From the NCBI RefSeq assembly GCF_018326265.1, contig NZ_AP023360.1:5613501-5677500 (forward strand): DNA of 64,000 nt, read 5' to 3'. The notes below the pieces were generated by a model that was not told where the DNA came from, searched no databases, and saw nothing but the letters and a program-made list of their open reading frames with translations. This DNA comes from Catellatospora sp. IY07-71. GTDB taxonomy: Bacteria > Actinomycetota > Actinomycetes > Mycobacteriales > Micromonosporaceae. This document shows, piece by piece, positions 54,242-63,613 of the stretch (position 1 is the first letter of the stretch; each line of letters starts with the position of its first letter). A program made the position numbers and the translations under genes.

Positions 54242-54554
54242 CACGCCGGCCGCCCTGACGTCAAGGCTGCGCAGGCCGCGGGTGATCCGGCCGGAACGCC
54301 GTGCCGACCGGCGGCCAGGCGGATCAGGTGGCCAGGCGGATCAGGTGGCCAGGCGGATCAGGTGGCCGAGCGCCCAGTCGGCGTCGGCGCCGTCGTCGTA
54401 CCGGCCGCGCCACATCGCCTCGGGGCTCTCGATGGCCTCCACTCCGGCAGCGGTGTGCCGAGCCCGTCCTCGAGGCCGTGCGCGACATCGGGATCCGTGC
54501 CGCCACCAGGTACGACCGTCCACTCCGGCCAGCCCGCAGCCCACCCGCCCGAAA
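54242..54554 (-). other. Repeat-bounded remnant with no intact gene
   Basis: This 313-bp stretch lies between repeat A copies 5 and 6. On the minus strand two frames each look briefly coding (AGWPEWTVVPGGGTDPDVAHG then, after a frame change, ESPEAMWRGRYDDGADADWALG), suggesting a decayed gene of unknown type. A three-fold 17-bp tandem repeat ends it at 54313-54367. Confidence 0.35.
54313..54367. repeat. Tandem 17-bp repeat, about three copies
   Basis: The unit GGCCAGGCGGATCAGGT is present at 54313-54329, 54330-54346 and 54347-54363, then decays. On the minus strand it encodes HLIRLAT in all three frames. Confidence 0.9.
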
Positions 54555-54606
54555 GCGTTAAGAAGGGCACCTTCTACTACGGAAAGCGATAACAAGGTGC
54601 CCTTCC
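54555..54606. repeat. Repeat family A, copy 6
   Basis: Units GCGTTAAGAAGGGCACCTTC (from 54555) and GCGATAACAAGGTGCCCTTC (from 54586), 31 bp apart; the spacer ACGGAAAGCG is the complement of the one in copy 5. It lies 38 bases before the SulP gene. Confidence 0.9.
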
Positions 54607-54643
54607 TTTCGGGGGTTTCGGGGGCGGGTGGCATGAGGTAGAA

Positions 54644-56341
54644 GTGGGCATGGCTGAGAGACCACGGTGGATCCCGGGTGCGCCCGGGGTGGTGACGTTG
54701 CGCGGGTACGAGCAGAGCTGGCTGCGCGGGGACGTGCTCGCGGGGGCGACCGTCGCGGCGTACCTGATCCCGCAGGTGATGGCGTACGCGGGCCTGGCCG
54801 GGCTGCCGCCCGTCGCCGGGCTCTGGGCGGCGCTGCCCGCGCTGGCGCTCTACGCGCTGCTCGGCTCGTCGCGGCAGCTGTCGGTCGGGCCGGAGTCGAC
54901 CACCGCGCTGATGACGGCCACGGTGATCGCGCCGCTGGCGGCGGGAGATCCCGGCCGGTATGCGGCGCTGGCCGCCGGGCTCGCCGTCATCGTCGGTCTG
55001 CTGTGCCTGGTCTCCTGGGCGGTGCGGCTGGGGTTCGTGGCCGACCTGCTGTCCAAGCCGATCCTGGTCGGCTACATGGCGGGCGTCGCGGTCATCATGA
55101 TCATCGGTCAGCTGGAGCGGCTCACCGGCATCCCCGTCGAGGGCGGCACGCTGCTGGGCGAGGTGTGGTCGTTCGTCAAGGGCATGGGCCAGGCGCACCT
55201 GGCCACCGTCGTGCTCGCCGTGCTCGTGCTGGCGTTCCTCTACCTCGTCCAGCGGCAGTGGCCGAAGCTGCCCGGCCCGCTGCTCGCGGTGCTGCTGGCC
55301 ACGGCCGCCACCGCGGTGTTCGGGCTGCAGGACTACGGCATCGACACGGTCGGCGCGGTGCCGTCCGGGCTGCCGGCGTTCGCGCTGCCGGACCTGTCGG
55401 ACTTCCAGGACCTGCTGCTGCCCGCCGTCGGCGTGATGCTGGTCGGGTACACCGACAACATGCTCACCGCCCGCGCCTTCGCCGCCCGCCACCGCCAGGA
55501 GGTCGACGCCGACCAGGAGCTGTTCGCCCTCGGCGTGGCCAACCTCGGCGCGGGCATGCTGCGCGGCTTCCCGGTGAGCAGCAGCGGCAGCCGCACCGCC
55601 CTGGCCGACGCGGCGGGCGCGCGCAGCCAGGTCTACTCGCTGAGCGCGCTGGTGCTGGTCGTGTGCACGCTGCTGTTCGCCGGGCCGCTGCTCTCGGCGT
55701 TCCCCAGCGCCGCGCTCGGCGCGATCATCGTGTACGCGGCGCTGCGCCTGATCGACCTGCCCGGCTTCCGGCGGCTGGCCGCGTTCCGGCGCAGCGAGCT
55801 GCTGCTGGCGCTGGCCGCCTGCGCGGGCGTGCTGGTCTTCGACATCCTCTACGGCGTGCTCGCCGCGGTGGCGCTGTCGGTGGCCGAGATGCTGGCCCGG
55901 GTGGCCCGCCCGCACGACGCGGTGCTGGGCATCGTGCCGGGGGTGGCGGGTATGCACGACGTGGACGACTACCCGCAGGCGCGCACCGTGCCCGGCCTGA
56001 TGATCTATCGGTACGACTCGCCGCTGTTCTTCGCCAACGCACAGGACCTGCGGCGGCGGGCGCTGGCCGCGGTCAGCGAGGCACCGGAGGTGAAGTGGTT
56101 CGTGCTCAACGCCGAGGCGATCGTCGAGGTCGACTACACCGCGATGGAGGCGGTCGAGGAGCTGCGCCGCGAGCTGACCCAGCGCGGCATCGTCTTCGGC
56201 ATGGCCCACGTCAAACAGGAACTCATGGACGAAATGGTGTCATTCGGCCTGGCCGACGCGGTCGGCCGCGATCACCTGTTCCACACCCTGCCCACGGTCG
56301 TCGCGGCGTACCGCAAGGAGCATCCCGAGATACCGGCCTGA
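54644..56341 (+). CDS. SulP-family anion transporter with STAS domain
   Basis: 565 residues. About 10-12 membrane segments with the SulP features LAGATVAAYLIPQVMAYAGLAG and GPESTTALMT, GFPVSSSGSRTALAD and a C-terminal STAS domain (about 440-555, LMIYRYDSPLFFANAQDLR, WFVLNAEAIVEVDYTAMEA). Carries sulfate, bicarbonate or another anion; the substrate is not certain from sequence. GTG 54644 has a good GAGG site; ATG 54650 is an alternative start. Confidence 0.9.
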   Translation: MGMAERPRWIPGAPGVVTLRGYEQSWLRGDVLAGATVAAYLIPQVMAYAGLAGLPPVAGLWAALPALALYALLGSSRQLSVGPESTTALMTATVIAPLAAGDPGRYAALAAGLAVIVGLLCLVSWAVRLGFVADLLSKPILVGYMAGVAVIMIIGQLERLTGIPVEGGTLLGEVWSFVKGMGQAHLATVVLAVLVLAFLYLVQRQWPKLPGPLLAVLLATAATAVFGLQDYGIDTVGAVPSGLPAFALPDLSDFQDLLLPAVGVMLVGYTDNMLTARAFAARHRQEVDADQELFALGVANLGAGMLRGFPVSSSGSRTALADAAGARSQVYSLSALVLVVCTLLFAGPLLSAFPSAALGAIIVYAALRLIDLPGFRRLAAFRRSELLLALAACAGVLVFDILYGVLAAVALSVAEMLARVARPHDAVLGIVPGVAGMHDVDDYPQARTVPGLMIYRYDSPLFFANAQDLRRRALAAVSEAPEVKWFVLNAEAIVEVDYTAMEAVEELRRELTQRGIVFGMAHVKQELMDEMVSFGLADAVGRDHLFHTLPTVVAAYRKEHPEIPA

Positions 56342-56405
56342 TCGGCGAAGTCCTGGTCACGGGGCCTCTCGCGGGACGAACATGGTGGGGGAGGGAGTTG
56401 GTGCC

Positions 56406-57062
56406 ATGTTCCGCAACCGCAGCGACGCCGGCCACCGGCTGGCGCAGATGCTCACCTTCCTCCACGACGCCGACGTGGTGGTGCTCGGGCTGCCCCGGGG
56501 CGGCGTGGTCGTCGCCGCCGAGGTGGCCCGTGCCCTGCGCGCCCCGCTCGACGTGCTCGTGGTGCGCAAGCTCGGCGTGCCGTACCAGCCCGAGGTCGCC
56601 ATGGGCGCGGTGGGGGAGGACGGCGTACGCGTGCTCAATCCGACCGTGATCGAGGCCGCGGGCGTCTCCGCGGCGGCCCTCGACCGGGTCGAGCAGGCCG
56701 AGCGCGCCGAGCTCGACCGCCGGGTGCAGCGTTACCGCCACGGCCGCGACGCCGAGGCGCTGGCCGAGCGCACCGTGGTCGTGGTCGACGACGGCATCGC
56801 CACCGGTGCCACCGCGCGGGCCGCCTGCCAGGTGGCGCGGGCCCGGGGCGCGGCGCACGTGGTGCTGGCCGTCCCGGTGGCCGCGGCCGACACCGCCGAG
56901 GACATGCGCGCCGTCGCCGACCAGGTGGTCTGCGTCGACACGCCGCGGTTCTTCATGGCCGTGGGCGAGCACTACGACGACTTCCGGCAGACCTCGGACG
57001 AGGAGGTCGTGGCGCTGCTGGAGGGTTCGGCGCACATCCTGGAGGGGAGGCACCCGCGATGA
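56406..57062 (+). CDS. Phosphoribosyltransferase-like protein
   Basis: 218 residues of the type I phosphoribosyltransferase fold. The PRPP motif is VVVVDDGIATGAT (about 129-141). Starts at the ATG 56406 with GGAGGGAG upstream. The group contains many actinobacterial proteins of unknown substrate beside universal stress proteins and DUF1876. The ATGA overlap joins it to the DUF1876 gene. Confidence 0.85.
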   Translation: MFRNRSDAGHRLAQMLTFLHDADVVVLGLPRGGVVVAAEVARALRAPLDVLVVRKLGVPYQPEVAMGAVGEDGVRVLNPTVIEAAGVSAAALDRVEQAERAELDRRVQRYRHGRDAEALAERTVVVVDDGIATGATARAACQVARARGAAHVVLAVPVAAADTAEDMRAVADQVVCVDTPRFFMAVGEHYDDFRQTSDEEVVALLEGSAHILEGRHPR

Positions 57063-57331
57063 GTTCGATGAAGCGCTGGAACGTGGAGATCTTCGTCGGT
57101 GAGGACGAGGGACGCACCTACGCCGAGGCCCGCATGCTCGACGACGACATCGGCGACCGCCTGATCGGCGTGGGCCGGGCCAAGCTCAACCCCGAGGACA
57201 CCGACGTGCCGGAGATCGGCGACGAGCTGGCGGTGGCCCGCGCGCTGTCCGACCTCGGGCACCGGATGCTGGTCACCGCCGCGAGCGACATCCAGCGGGC
57301 GACCGGGCAGAACGTACGGCTCACCCATTGA
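57059..57331 (+). CDS. DUF1876 family protein
   Basis: 90 residues, matching DUF1876: WNVEIFVGEDEGRTYAEARM and GVGRAKLNPEDTDVPEIGDELAVARAL. A small alpha-beta protein with dsRBD-like fold, widespread in actinobacteria and often beside stress genes; function not established. Overlaps the phosphoribosyltransferase gene by four bases. Confidence 0.9.
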   Translation: MSSMKRWNVEIFVGEDEGRTYAEARMLDDDIGDRLIGVGRAKLNPEDTDVPEIGDELAVARALSDLGHRMLVTAASDIQRATGQNVRLTH

Positions 57332-57381
57332 AATACGCGATACGTGTTAGCCACGGGGATGCCGAGGGTAGGGGGCGGTTC

Positions 57382-57846
57382 ATGGCGAACTTCCGGATCG
57401 TGGTCGGCGTGGACGGTTCCGAGGGCGGCCGGCGGGCGCTGCGCTGGGCGGTGCACGAGGCGGCCGGACGCGGCGGCACCGTACAGGCGGTCGCCGCGTG
57501 GCGCTGGGACGAGGTCGACGACGACGTCATCGGCTCGGCCGCCCGCGAGGACGCGACGGCGATGCTGGACCGCGAACTGGGCGCGCTGCCGCCGTTCCAG
57601 CGGGAGGGCGTGAGCATCGCCGGTGAGGTGGTCGAGGGCCGGGCCGCCGACGTGCTCGCCGCCGCCGCGGCCGACGCCGACCTGCTGGTGCTGGGCAGCC
57701 ACGGCACCAGCAGGCTGATGCACACCGTGCTCGGCTCGGTCAGCGAGGAGTGCATCGGCAAGGCCAGCTGCCCCGTGGTCGTCGTGCCCGTCGGCCACGA
57801 ACTGCCCCACCCCGCCGAGCTTGCGATCCCCGACCCGGCGAACTGA
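57382..57846 (+). CDS. Universal stress protein (single domain)
   Basis: 154 residues: RIVVGVDGSEGGRRALRWAV at the start and LGSHGTSRLMHTVLGSVSEECIGKASCPVVVVP at the end, with the ATP-binding GxxGxxxxxxxGS loop. Start at ATG 57382, with GGGGGCGG just before. Follows DUF1876 by 50 bases. Confidence 0.9.
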   Translation: MANFRIVVGVDGSEGGRRALRWAVHEAAGRGGTVQAVAAWRWDEVDDDVIGSAAREDATAMLDRELGALPPFQREGVSIAGEVVEGRAADVLAAAAADADLLVLGSHGTSRLMHTVLGSVSEECIGKASCPVVVVPVGHELPHPAELAIPDPAN

Positions 57847-57968
57847 CCGCCGGATCCGCCGGACGTCACCCTCCCGGGCGACCGGCGGACCGGGACTGTC
57901 GGGAACGTGTACCGGTGGCAGTCGGCCACCGCACAGTTCGAACGTGCCGCAGGCCGCATGCTCGACCG

Positions 57969-59087
57969 ATGACGACATCGGGAGCGGGTCCGACCAGGCG
58001 CCGGCTGCTCGCCGGCCTGGGCGGCCTGGCGGCGCTCACGCTGCTGCCGGGCTGCAGGGAGGCCATCGAGGCGGCCGCGGACAGCTGCCCCGAGGATCCG
58101 GCCGAGTCCGGCGGCGTCACCTGGAACCCGGACATCGGCCGCCCCGTGTTCTGGGGCGTGCACGACCTGACCGCAGCGGCTCACGGCACGCCTCGCGACC
58201 TGCGGATCTACTACCCGGCCTACGACGGCGCGACCGCGAATGCGCCCATGCTCAAGCTCTGCCTGACCCGCTGGCCCATGGTGCTGCTGCTGCACGGCCA
58301 GCCGCCGCGGGGTGTGTCGCTCGCGGGCTATCACGCGCGCTGGGAGCGGTTCGCGGCGGTGCTGGCGCGCTGCGGGTACGTCGTCGTGGTGCCCAGCCAT
58401 CCGGCACAGCTCGCGCAGAACGGCGCCGATCCGGCGATCGCCGCGGCGGGCGCCGACCTCGCCTGGGTGCGCGACAGCTGGGAGCACCGGCGCTGGGTGG
58501 ACGCCCGGGCCGAGTCCACCGCCGTGGTGGGGCACTCGTACGGCGGCCTGCTGGGTGCCCGGGTCATGGCGGCCAACCCCGGCTTCGCCGCGTTCGTCAG
58601 CCTCGGCGCTCCGTACGGCGAGCTGAACGATCGCAGCGCCGTGCTCACCGGGATCGGCCGCCCGACGTTCTTCGCCTGGGCGGAGGGCAACGGCGGCGGC
58701 CTGTTCCTGGAGAACCTGGGCCCGCCGGCGAACGTGTGGGACGGCCTGCCCCAGCCCCGGTATGCCGCGGTGTACCAGGGTGAGCACTTCGACTATCTGC
58801 GCCCGCAGGATGCCGGCACCGACCTGCGCGGCCCGTGCCCGCTGGTCGGCGGCGCGATGGCGGACCTGGTGGCGCTGTTCCTGTCCGCGCACGCGCCGGT
58901 GCCGCTGGGTCGCACGCGGGTCGGTGTCGACCTGAAGCCGCCGCAGGTGGAGCTGACGCCGGAGCAGCAGTTCTTCGCCGGGGGGCACCTGCAGGGCGTG
59001 GCGCAGTTCCAGTCCGCCCCGGGGTGCCGTCTGGACCTGCGCTGGAACCTCGACGGCCAGACGGGCGGCCGCAAGCTCGGCCCCTGA
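57969..59087 (+). CDS. Tat-type lipoprotein alpha/beta hydrolase
   Basis: 372 residues. The leader has TRRRLLAGLGGLAALTLLPGC, a twin-arginine signal that ends in a lipobox (LLPGC). The hydrolase core has HGQ (oxyanion region) after VLLL, the nucleophile elbow GHSYGG with Ser190, and EHFDYL near the end as the possible His site. PETase/lipase-type hydrolases share this organisation. The exposed, lipid-anchored location suggests action on external esters. Substrate unknown. Confidence 0.8.
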   Translation: MTTSGAGPTRRRLLAGLGGLAALTLLPGCREAIEAAADSCPEDPAESGGVTWNPDIGRPVFWGVHDLTAAAHGTPRDLRIYYPAYDGATANAPMLKLCLTRWPMVLLLHGQPPRGVSLAGYHARWERFAAVLARCGYVVVVPSHPAQLAQNGADPAIAAAGADLAWVRDSWEHRRWVDARAESTAVVGHSYGGLLGARVMAANPGFAAFVSLGAPYGELNDRSAVLTGIGRPTFFAWAEGNGGGLFLENLGPPANVWDGLPQPRYAAVYQGEHFDYLRPQDAGTDLRGPCPLVGGAMADLVALFLSAHAPVPLGRTRVGVDLKPPQVELTPEQQFFAGGHLQGVAQFQSAPGCRLDLRWNLDGQTGGRKLGP

Positions 59088-59177
59088 CGGCGGACGGCCC
59101 GGCGGCGCCGCTCGGCGATGACACAATGATGTCGTGCCTTGGCAGGATATTTCGGACAGCAAGACGGGACGGCGGCC

Positions 59178-60392
59178 GTGTACGGCCTGATCAGCCTCGC
59201 GATCGTGCTGATCGCCTGGGCGACCGTCTCGGCCCGCGCGGCGCGCTACAGCGTCACCGTTCCCGTCGCGCTGCTGCTGGCCGGGCTGCTGCTCGCGGTC
59301 GGCGACGAGCCGGCGGTCCGCCTCGACCTGGCGTCCCCCGCCATGCAGCACCTGCTGCAGGCGACGCTCGCACTGGTGCTGTTCACCGACGCCACCGAGA
59401 TCAGCCTGCGCCGCCTGCGCGAGGCAGGTCACCTGCCGCTGCGCCTGATCCTGATCGCGCTCCCGCTGACCGTGGCCGCCGGGTTCCTGCTCGGCGTCGC
59501 GCTGTTCCCGCTGGCGGGCGCGTGGGTGCTCGCGCTGGTGGCGGCGGCGCTGGCGGCCACCGACTCCAGCCTCGCCGCGGTGCTGGTGCACGACCGGCGC
59601 ATCCCGCACGACCTGCGCACGGCGGTCACCGTGGAGAGCGGCCTGAACGACGGCCTGGCCGCGCCGCTGGTGCTGGCGTTCCTCGCCGCGGCCGTCGCCG
59701 CCGACCACGACCGGCAGGCGGGCCAGGTGCTGGGGCAGACGGTCCGCGAGATCGCGTTTGCCCTGGTAGTGGGCGTGCTCGTCGGCGGGGCGGCGGCCCG
59801 GCTGCTGAGGGCGGCCCGCAAGCGTGGCTGGAGCACAGCCCGCGCCGAGCGGCTGGCGTACCTGGCGATCGCGCTGCTCGCCTTCGAGGCGGCGCACGCG
59901 GTGCACGGCAACGGCATCGTGGCCGGGTTCGTGGCGGGCATGGCCGTGCGGGCGGTGGACCAGGACCTGCCCGAGGCGCACCTGCAGACCGCGCACGACG
60001 TGGTCGGGCTGCTGGCGGCCGGGGTGTGGTTCCTGTTCGGCTCCCTCATCCCACAGGTCATCGGCGACGTGCTCAACTGGCGGATCGTGCTGTACGCCGT
60101 GCTGAGCCTGACCCTGGTCCGGATGCTGCCGGTCGCGGCGAGCCTGATCGGCCTGCGCCGGTTCAAGCGCGAGGTGCTGCTGCTGTCCTGGCTCGGGCCG
60201 CGCGGCCTGCCCAGCGTCATCTTCGCGCTGATCGCCCTGCAGCAGCTCACCGGCCCGCCCGCAGCCCTGGTCGCCGCGCTCGTCATGGCCACGGTGCTGC
60301 TCAGCGTGCTCGCACACGGCCTGTCGGCGGTGCCGATCGCCGAGCGCTGGACCGACCCGCGCAGCCGCGTCCCTGCGGCCGAGCGGACCTGA
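59178..60392 (+). CDS. Cation/proton antiporter (CPA1-type)
   Basis: 404 residues, about 12 membrane segments of the monovalent cation:proton antiporter family: LVLFTDATEISLRRL and the ATDSSLAAVLV stretch that corresponds to the ion-site helix, ESGLNDGLAAPLVL and LGPRGLPSVIFAL. Probably exchanges Na+ or K+ for H+. The GTG at 59178 (GGGACGG before it) fits best; a TTG at 59139 would add 13 residues. Confidence 0.85.
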   Translation: MYGLISLAIVLIAWATVSARAARYSVTVPVALLLAGLLLAVGDEPAVRLDLASPAMQHLLQATLALVLFTDATEISLRRLREAGHLPLRLILIALPLTVAAGFLLGVALFPLAGAWVLALVAAALAATDSSLAAVLVHDRRIPHDLRTAVTVESGLNDGLAAPLVLAFLAAAVAADHDRQAGQVLGQTVREIAFALVVGVLVGGAAARLLRAARKRGWSTARAERLAYLAIALLAFEAAHAVHGNGIVAGFVAGMAVRAVDQDLPEAHLQTAHDVVGLLAAGVWFLFGSLIPQVIGDVLNWRIVLYAVLSLTLVRMLPVAASLIGLRRFKREVLLLSWLGPRGLPSVIFALIALQQLTGPPAALVAALVMATVLLSVLAHGLSAVPIAERWTDPRSRVPAAERT

Positions 60393-60424
60393 GGCCCGAT
60401 TCATGATCGCTCGGCGGCCGTAGC

Positions 60425-61921
60425 TCAGCCGAGCACGGCGGCCAGACCGAGCAGCACCACGGTGACCCCGGCCAGGATCGCCAGCAGCGGCCAGACCCAG
60501 CGCAGGTAGCGGCCGTACGGGACGCGGGCGATGGCCAGCCCGCCCATCACCACCGCCGAGGTCGGGATGAACAGGTTCATCAGGCCGTTGGCGCTCTGGT
60601 ACGCCGTCACCACCAGGTCCTGCGGCACCCCGAGGAACCCGGCGAGCGGCGCCATGATCGGCATCGCCACGGTGGCCAGGCCGGACGACGACGGGATCAG
60701 GAACGACAGCGGCAGGAACAGCGCGTACATGACGATCGCGAAGCCGGCCGCGCCCACGTCGCCCAGCGCCAGCTCGGCCCAGTGCAGCACGGTGTCGGTG
60801 ATCTGGCCGTTGTTCATGATCACGGTGATGCCGCGGGCGATGCCGATGATCAGCGCCACCCCGAGCAGGTCGCGCCCGCCGTCCACGAACGAGCTGGTCA
60901 GCTTGCCCTCGTTCATGCCGCCGAGCAGGCCGATGATGACGGAGAAGAACAGGAACGACGCGGTCATCTCCGGGAACCACCACCACAGTGTGGGCAGCGG
61001 GACGCCGAGGTCGGACCAGGGGATGACGGCGTACATCATCACCACGAAGGCGAGCCCGAACACGGCGAGGATGGCCTTGTGCCGCCCGGTGAGCTGCCGC
61101 TGCGCGTCGTCGGCCGACAGCTTGAAGTGCGCGTCGTTGTCCGCCTTCATGTCGGCGACCAGCGATTTCGCCGGGTCGCGGCGCACCCGCTCGGCGTAGC
61201 GCATCACGAACCAGATGCCCACGGCCAGGCTGATCAGCAGGATCAGGATGCGCAGGCCGATGCCGTCGCTGATCGGGATGCCCGCGAAGCCGGACGCGAT
61301 GCCGGTGGCGAACGGGTTGATGGTCGAGCCGAGCACCCCGATGCCGCAGCCCAGCAGCAGGATCGCCGCCGCGGTCACGGTGTCGTACCCGGCGGCGACC
61401 ATGACCGCGATGACCAGGGCGTAGAAGGCCAGGCTCTCCTCGGCCATGCCGAACGTGGTGCCGCCCAGCGCGAACACCGACATCAGGATCGGGATCATCC
61501 ACTTCTCCCGGCCCCGCAGTCGGGCGACCAGCTGCCCGATGCCGGCCTGGATCGCGCCGGTCTGCATGGTGACCCCGAGGAAGCCGCCGATGACGATGAT
61601 GAACAGGGCCACGTCGATCGCGCCGAACAGCACGCCGCTGTTGTAGTAGCTGATCGTCCCGGCCTCGTCCTCGATGCCGTAGAGGCCGTTGATCGGCGCG
61701 GTGAGCGAGTCGACCACGATGCGCTGCGGCGTCGCGGGCACCTCGTGATAGGTGCCCGGCACCGGGTTGCCCTCGGCGTCGCTGTCGTACGCCCCGGCCG
61801 GGATCAGCCAGGTCGCGACCGCCATCACCACGATCAGCCCGAACAGGATGGTGTACGCCGAGGGCAGCGTGAACCGGGACCGCTTCGGCGCGGGCGCGGC
61901 CTGCTCAGGGTGCTCGCTCAT
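60425..61921 (-). CDS. YfcC-type carrier (ArcD-like amino acid antiporter candidate)
   Basis: 498 residues with about 12 membrane segments: LPSAYTILFGLIVVMAVATWLIPAGAYD at the start, GVLGSTINPFATGIASGFAG in the core, PSSSGLATVAMPIMAPLA late. Assigned to the YfcC group, members of which include arginine/ornithine exchangers. It is the fourth gene of the operon that starts with arginine deiminase, so an arginine/ornithine exchange role is plausible but not proven. Overlaps the NhaC gene by 17 bases. Confidence 0.8.
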   Translation of the reverse strand: MSEHPEQAAPAPKRSRFTLPSAYTILFGLIVVMAVATWLIPAGAYDSDAEGNPVPGTYHEVPATPQRIVVDSLTAPINGLYGIEDEAGTISYYNSGVLFGAIDVALFIIVIGGFLGVTMQTGAIQAGIGQLVARLRGREKWMIPILMSVFALGGTTFGMAEESLAFYALVIAVMVAAGYDTVTAAAILLLGCGIGVLGSTINPFATGIASGFAGIPISDGIGLRILILLISLAVGIWFVMRYAERVRRDPAKSLVADMKADNDAHFKLSADDAQRQLTGRHKAILAVFGLAFVVMMYAVIPWSDLGVPLPTLWWWFPEMTASFLFFSVIIGLLGGMNEGKLTSSFVDGGRDLLGVALIIGIARGITVIMNNGQITDTVLHWAELALGDVGAAGFAIVMYALFLPLSFLIPSSSGLATVAMPIMAPLAGFLGVPQDLVVTAYQSANGLMNLFIPTSAVVMGGLAIARVPYGRYLRWVWPLLAILAGVTVVLLGLAAVLG

Positions 61922-63443
61922 CGACGTCTCCCGTCTCCGGCTCGGGCGGCACGGTCGCCACCTTGAAGCCCAGGAAGCCGTAGAGCACGTCCAGCACCGG
62001 GCTGAGCAGGTTGAAGAAGCAGTAGGGCAGGTATGCCGCGGTCGGCACGCCCAGCACCCCGGAGATGTACGCCCCGCAGGTGTTCCACGGCACCAGCACC
62101 GAGGTGACCGTGCCGGAGTCCTCCACGGCCCGCGACAGCACCTCGGGGGCCAGGCCGCGCCGGGCGAACTCGTCGCGGAACATGCGGGCCGGCAGCACGT
62201 CGGCGACGTACTGCTCACCGGCGATGACGTTGAGCCCGATGGCGCTGGAGTTGGCGGCCAGGATCAGCGTGCCGCGGCTGCGGGCCCGGGCCACGATCGG
62301 CGCGAGCAGCCGCTGCAGGAACCCGGCGTGCTCCATGACCGCGGCGAACGACAGCGCGCCCAGGATCAGCCAGACCGTGGTGAGCATGCCGGCCATGCCG
62401 CCCCGGGAGAACAGCTCGTCCACCTTCGGCGCACCGGAGTGGCTGACGAAACCGGTCGCCATCGCGCCGAACAGCGCCTTGACTCCCGTGGTGACCGGGC
62501 CGAGCGACGGGTCGGCGACGAACGCGCGGACCGCCTCGGGCTGGGTGAACGGGGCGAGCAGGCCCGCGAACAGCGCCGAGCCGAGGATGGACAGGAACGG
62601 CGGATACCGCAGCAGCGCGAACGCGATGAGCAGCAGCAGCGGCAGCAGGCTGAGCAGGCCCGTGTTGAACGCGCCGCGCAGCGCCTCCTCGGCTGCGGCC
62701 GTGCTGACCTCGGCGGCGGGCCGGTTGCGGAACCCGATGATCAGGAACAGGATCAGGCTGATGCCGAGCGCGGGCCCGGCGGTCCAGATCATGTTGCGGA
62801 TGTGCGCGTTGACGGTCAGGCCGCGCCCGACCAGCTGCGGCACCAGGATGGTGGTCTCCGACAGCGGGGTCATCTTGTCGCCGAAGTACGCCCCGCAGAT
62901 CACCGCCCCGGCGGCGACGGCCACGGGCAACTGCATCACGGTGGCCATCGCCACGAACGCGACGCCGAGCGTGCCGGCCGTGGTCCAGGAGCTGCCGGTG
63001 ACCATGCCGACCACCGCGCAGACCACCGCCGCCGTGAAGAAGAACCAGGCAGGGCTGATCAGCTGGATGCCGATGTCGACCACGGTCGGGATGGTCCCGG
63101 CCATGTTCCAGGTGCCGATCAGCGCGCCGACCGCGAGCAGGATGAACACCGCCCCGACCGCCGAGGTGACGCCGCCGATCGCGGCCTCGGCAACCGCCGC
63201 CACGGTGTGCCCGTTCTTGAACGCGATCAGGCTCGCGAACGCCGCGGCCAGCAGTAGGGCCACCTGCAGCGGCCCGTTGGTCGCGTCGATGCCGAACAGG
63301 GCGACGGTGGTGGTCAGCAGCGCAATCAGGACCAGTACCGGCAGGAGCGCGTCCAGCATCGTCGGCGGTCGCGGCTGCCGGTCGCCGAAGGCGCTGCCCG
63401 GCTCGGCGGAGGCGCTGCCAGGCTCAGCGGTCGGCTCAGGCAT
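61905..63443 (-). CDS. nhaC: NhaC-family Na+/H+ antiporter-like protein
   Basis: 512 residues. NhaC hallmarks: LLAVGALIGTWNMAGTIPTVV, GSSWTTAGTLGVAF, GAYFGDKMTPLSETT and GAYISGVLGVPTAAYLPYCFFN. Predicted about 11-12 membrane segments with a Pro/Ala-rich N-terminus. Proton or sodium-coupled transport is the family norm. It overlaps the tiny membrane gene upstream and the YfcC gene downstream. In this operon it may carry an amino acid or balance pH. Confidence 0.85.
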   Translation of the reverse strand: MPEPTAEPGSASAEPGSAFGDRQPRPPTMLDALLPVLVLIALLTTTVALFGIDATNGPLQVALLLAAAFASLIAFKNGHTVAAVAEAAIGGVTSAVGAVFILLAVGALIGTWNMAGTIPTVVDIGIQLISPAWFFFTAAVVCAVVGMVTGSSWTTAGTLGVAFVAMATVMQLPVAVAAGAVICGAYFGDKMTPLSETTILVPQLVGRGLTVNAHIRNMIWTAGPALGISLILFLIIGFRNRPAAEVSTAAAEEALRGAFNTGLLSLLPLLLLIAFALLRYPPFLSILGSALFAGLLAPFTQPEAVRAFVADPSLGPVTTGVKALFGAMATGFVSHSGAPKVDELFSRGGMAGMLTTVWLILGALSFAAVMEHAGFLQRLLAPIVARARSRGTLILAANSSAIGLNVIAGEQYVADVLPARMFRDEFARRGLAPEVLSRAVEDSGTVTSVLVPWNTCGAYISGVLGVPTAAYLPYCFFNLLSPVLDVLYGFLGFKVATVPPEPETGDVDERAP

Positions 63444-63585
63444 CGCGGACGTCCGTCGCCGTCGCGGCGGCGCGGTCGCCGATCTGCCAGCCGCGGTGGT
63501 GCGCGACGCCCCGGGCGAACAGCAGCAGGGCCAGCAGCGCGAGCACCGCGGCGGCGATGAGCAGCCACCTGCGGGTGTCGGTCAT
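63436..63585 (-). CDS. Small membrane protein between arcA and nhaC
   Basis: 49 residues: WLLIAAAVLALLALLLFARG as one membrane helix after MTDTRR, then a polar end (HHRGWQIGDRAAATATDVRDA). An excellent site GGAGGTCCCGCCC precedes the ATG at 63585, and it overlaps the NhaC start by eight bases. It may be an assembly or regulatory subunit of the transporter. Function unknown. Confidence 0.75.
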   Translation of the reverse strand: MTDTRRWLLIAAAVLALLALLLFARGVAHHRGWQIGDRAAATATDVRDA

Positions 63586-63613
63586 GGGCGGGACCTCCCG
63601 GCTCGGCGGCGGA

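Noticed and set aside
54191-54606. Possible CRISPR array or replication iterons
   Set aside because: Units occur only in pairs with a fixed 31-bp centre distance and the 17-bp repeat has three copies; there are no regular unique spacers, cas genes or initiator protein.
57321-61502. Very long open frame (about 1390 codons) on the minus strand
   Set aside because: It is antisense to the stress protein, hydrolase and antiporter genes and has Arg/Gly/His/Gln-rich composition typical of shadow frames in GC-rich DNA.
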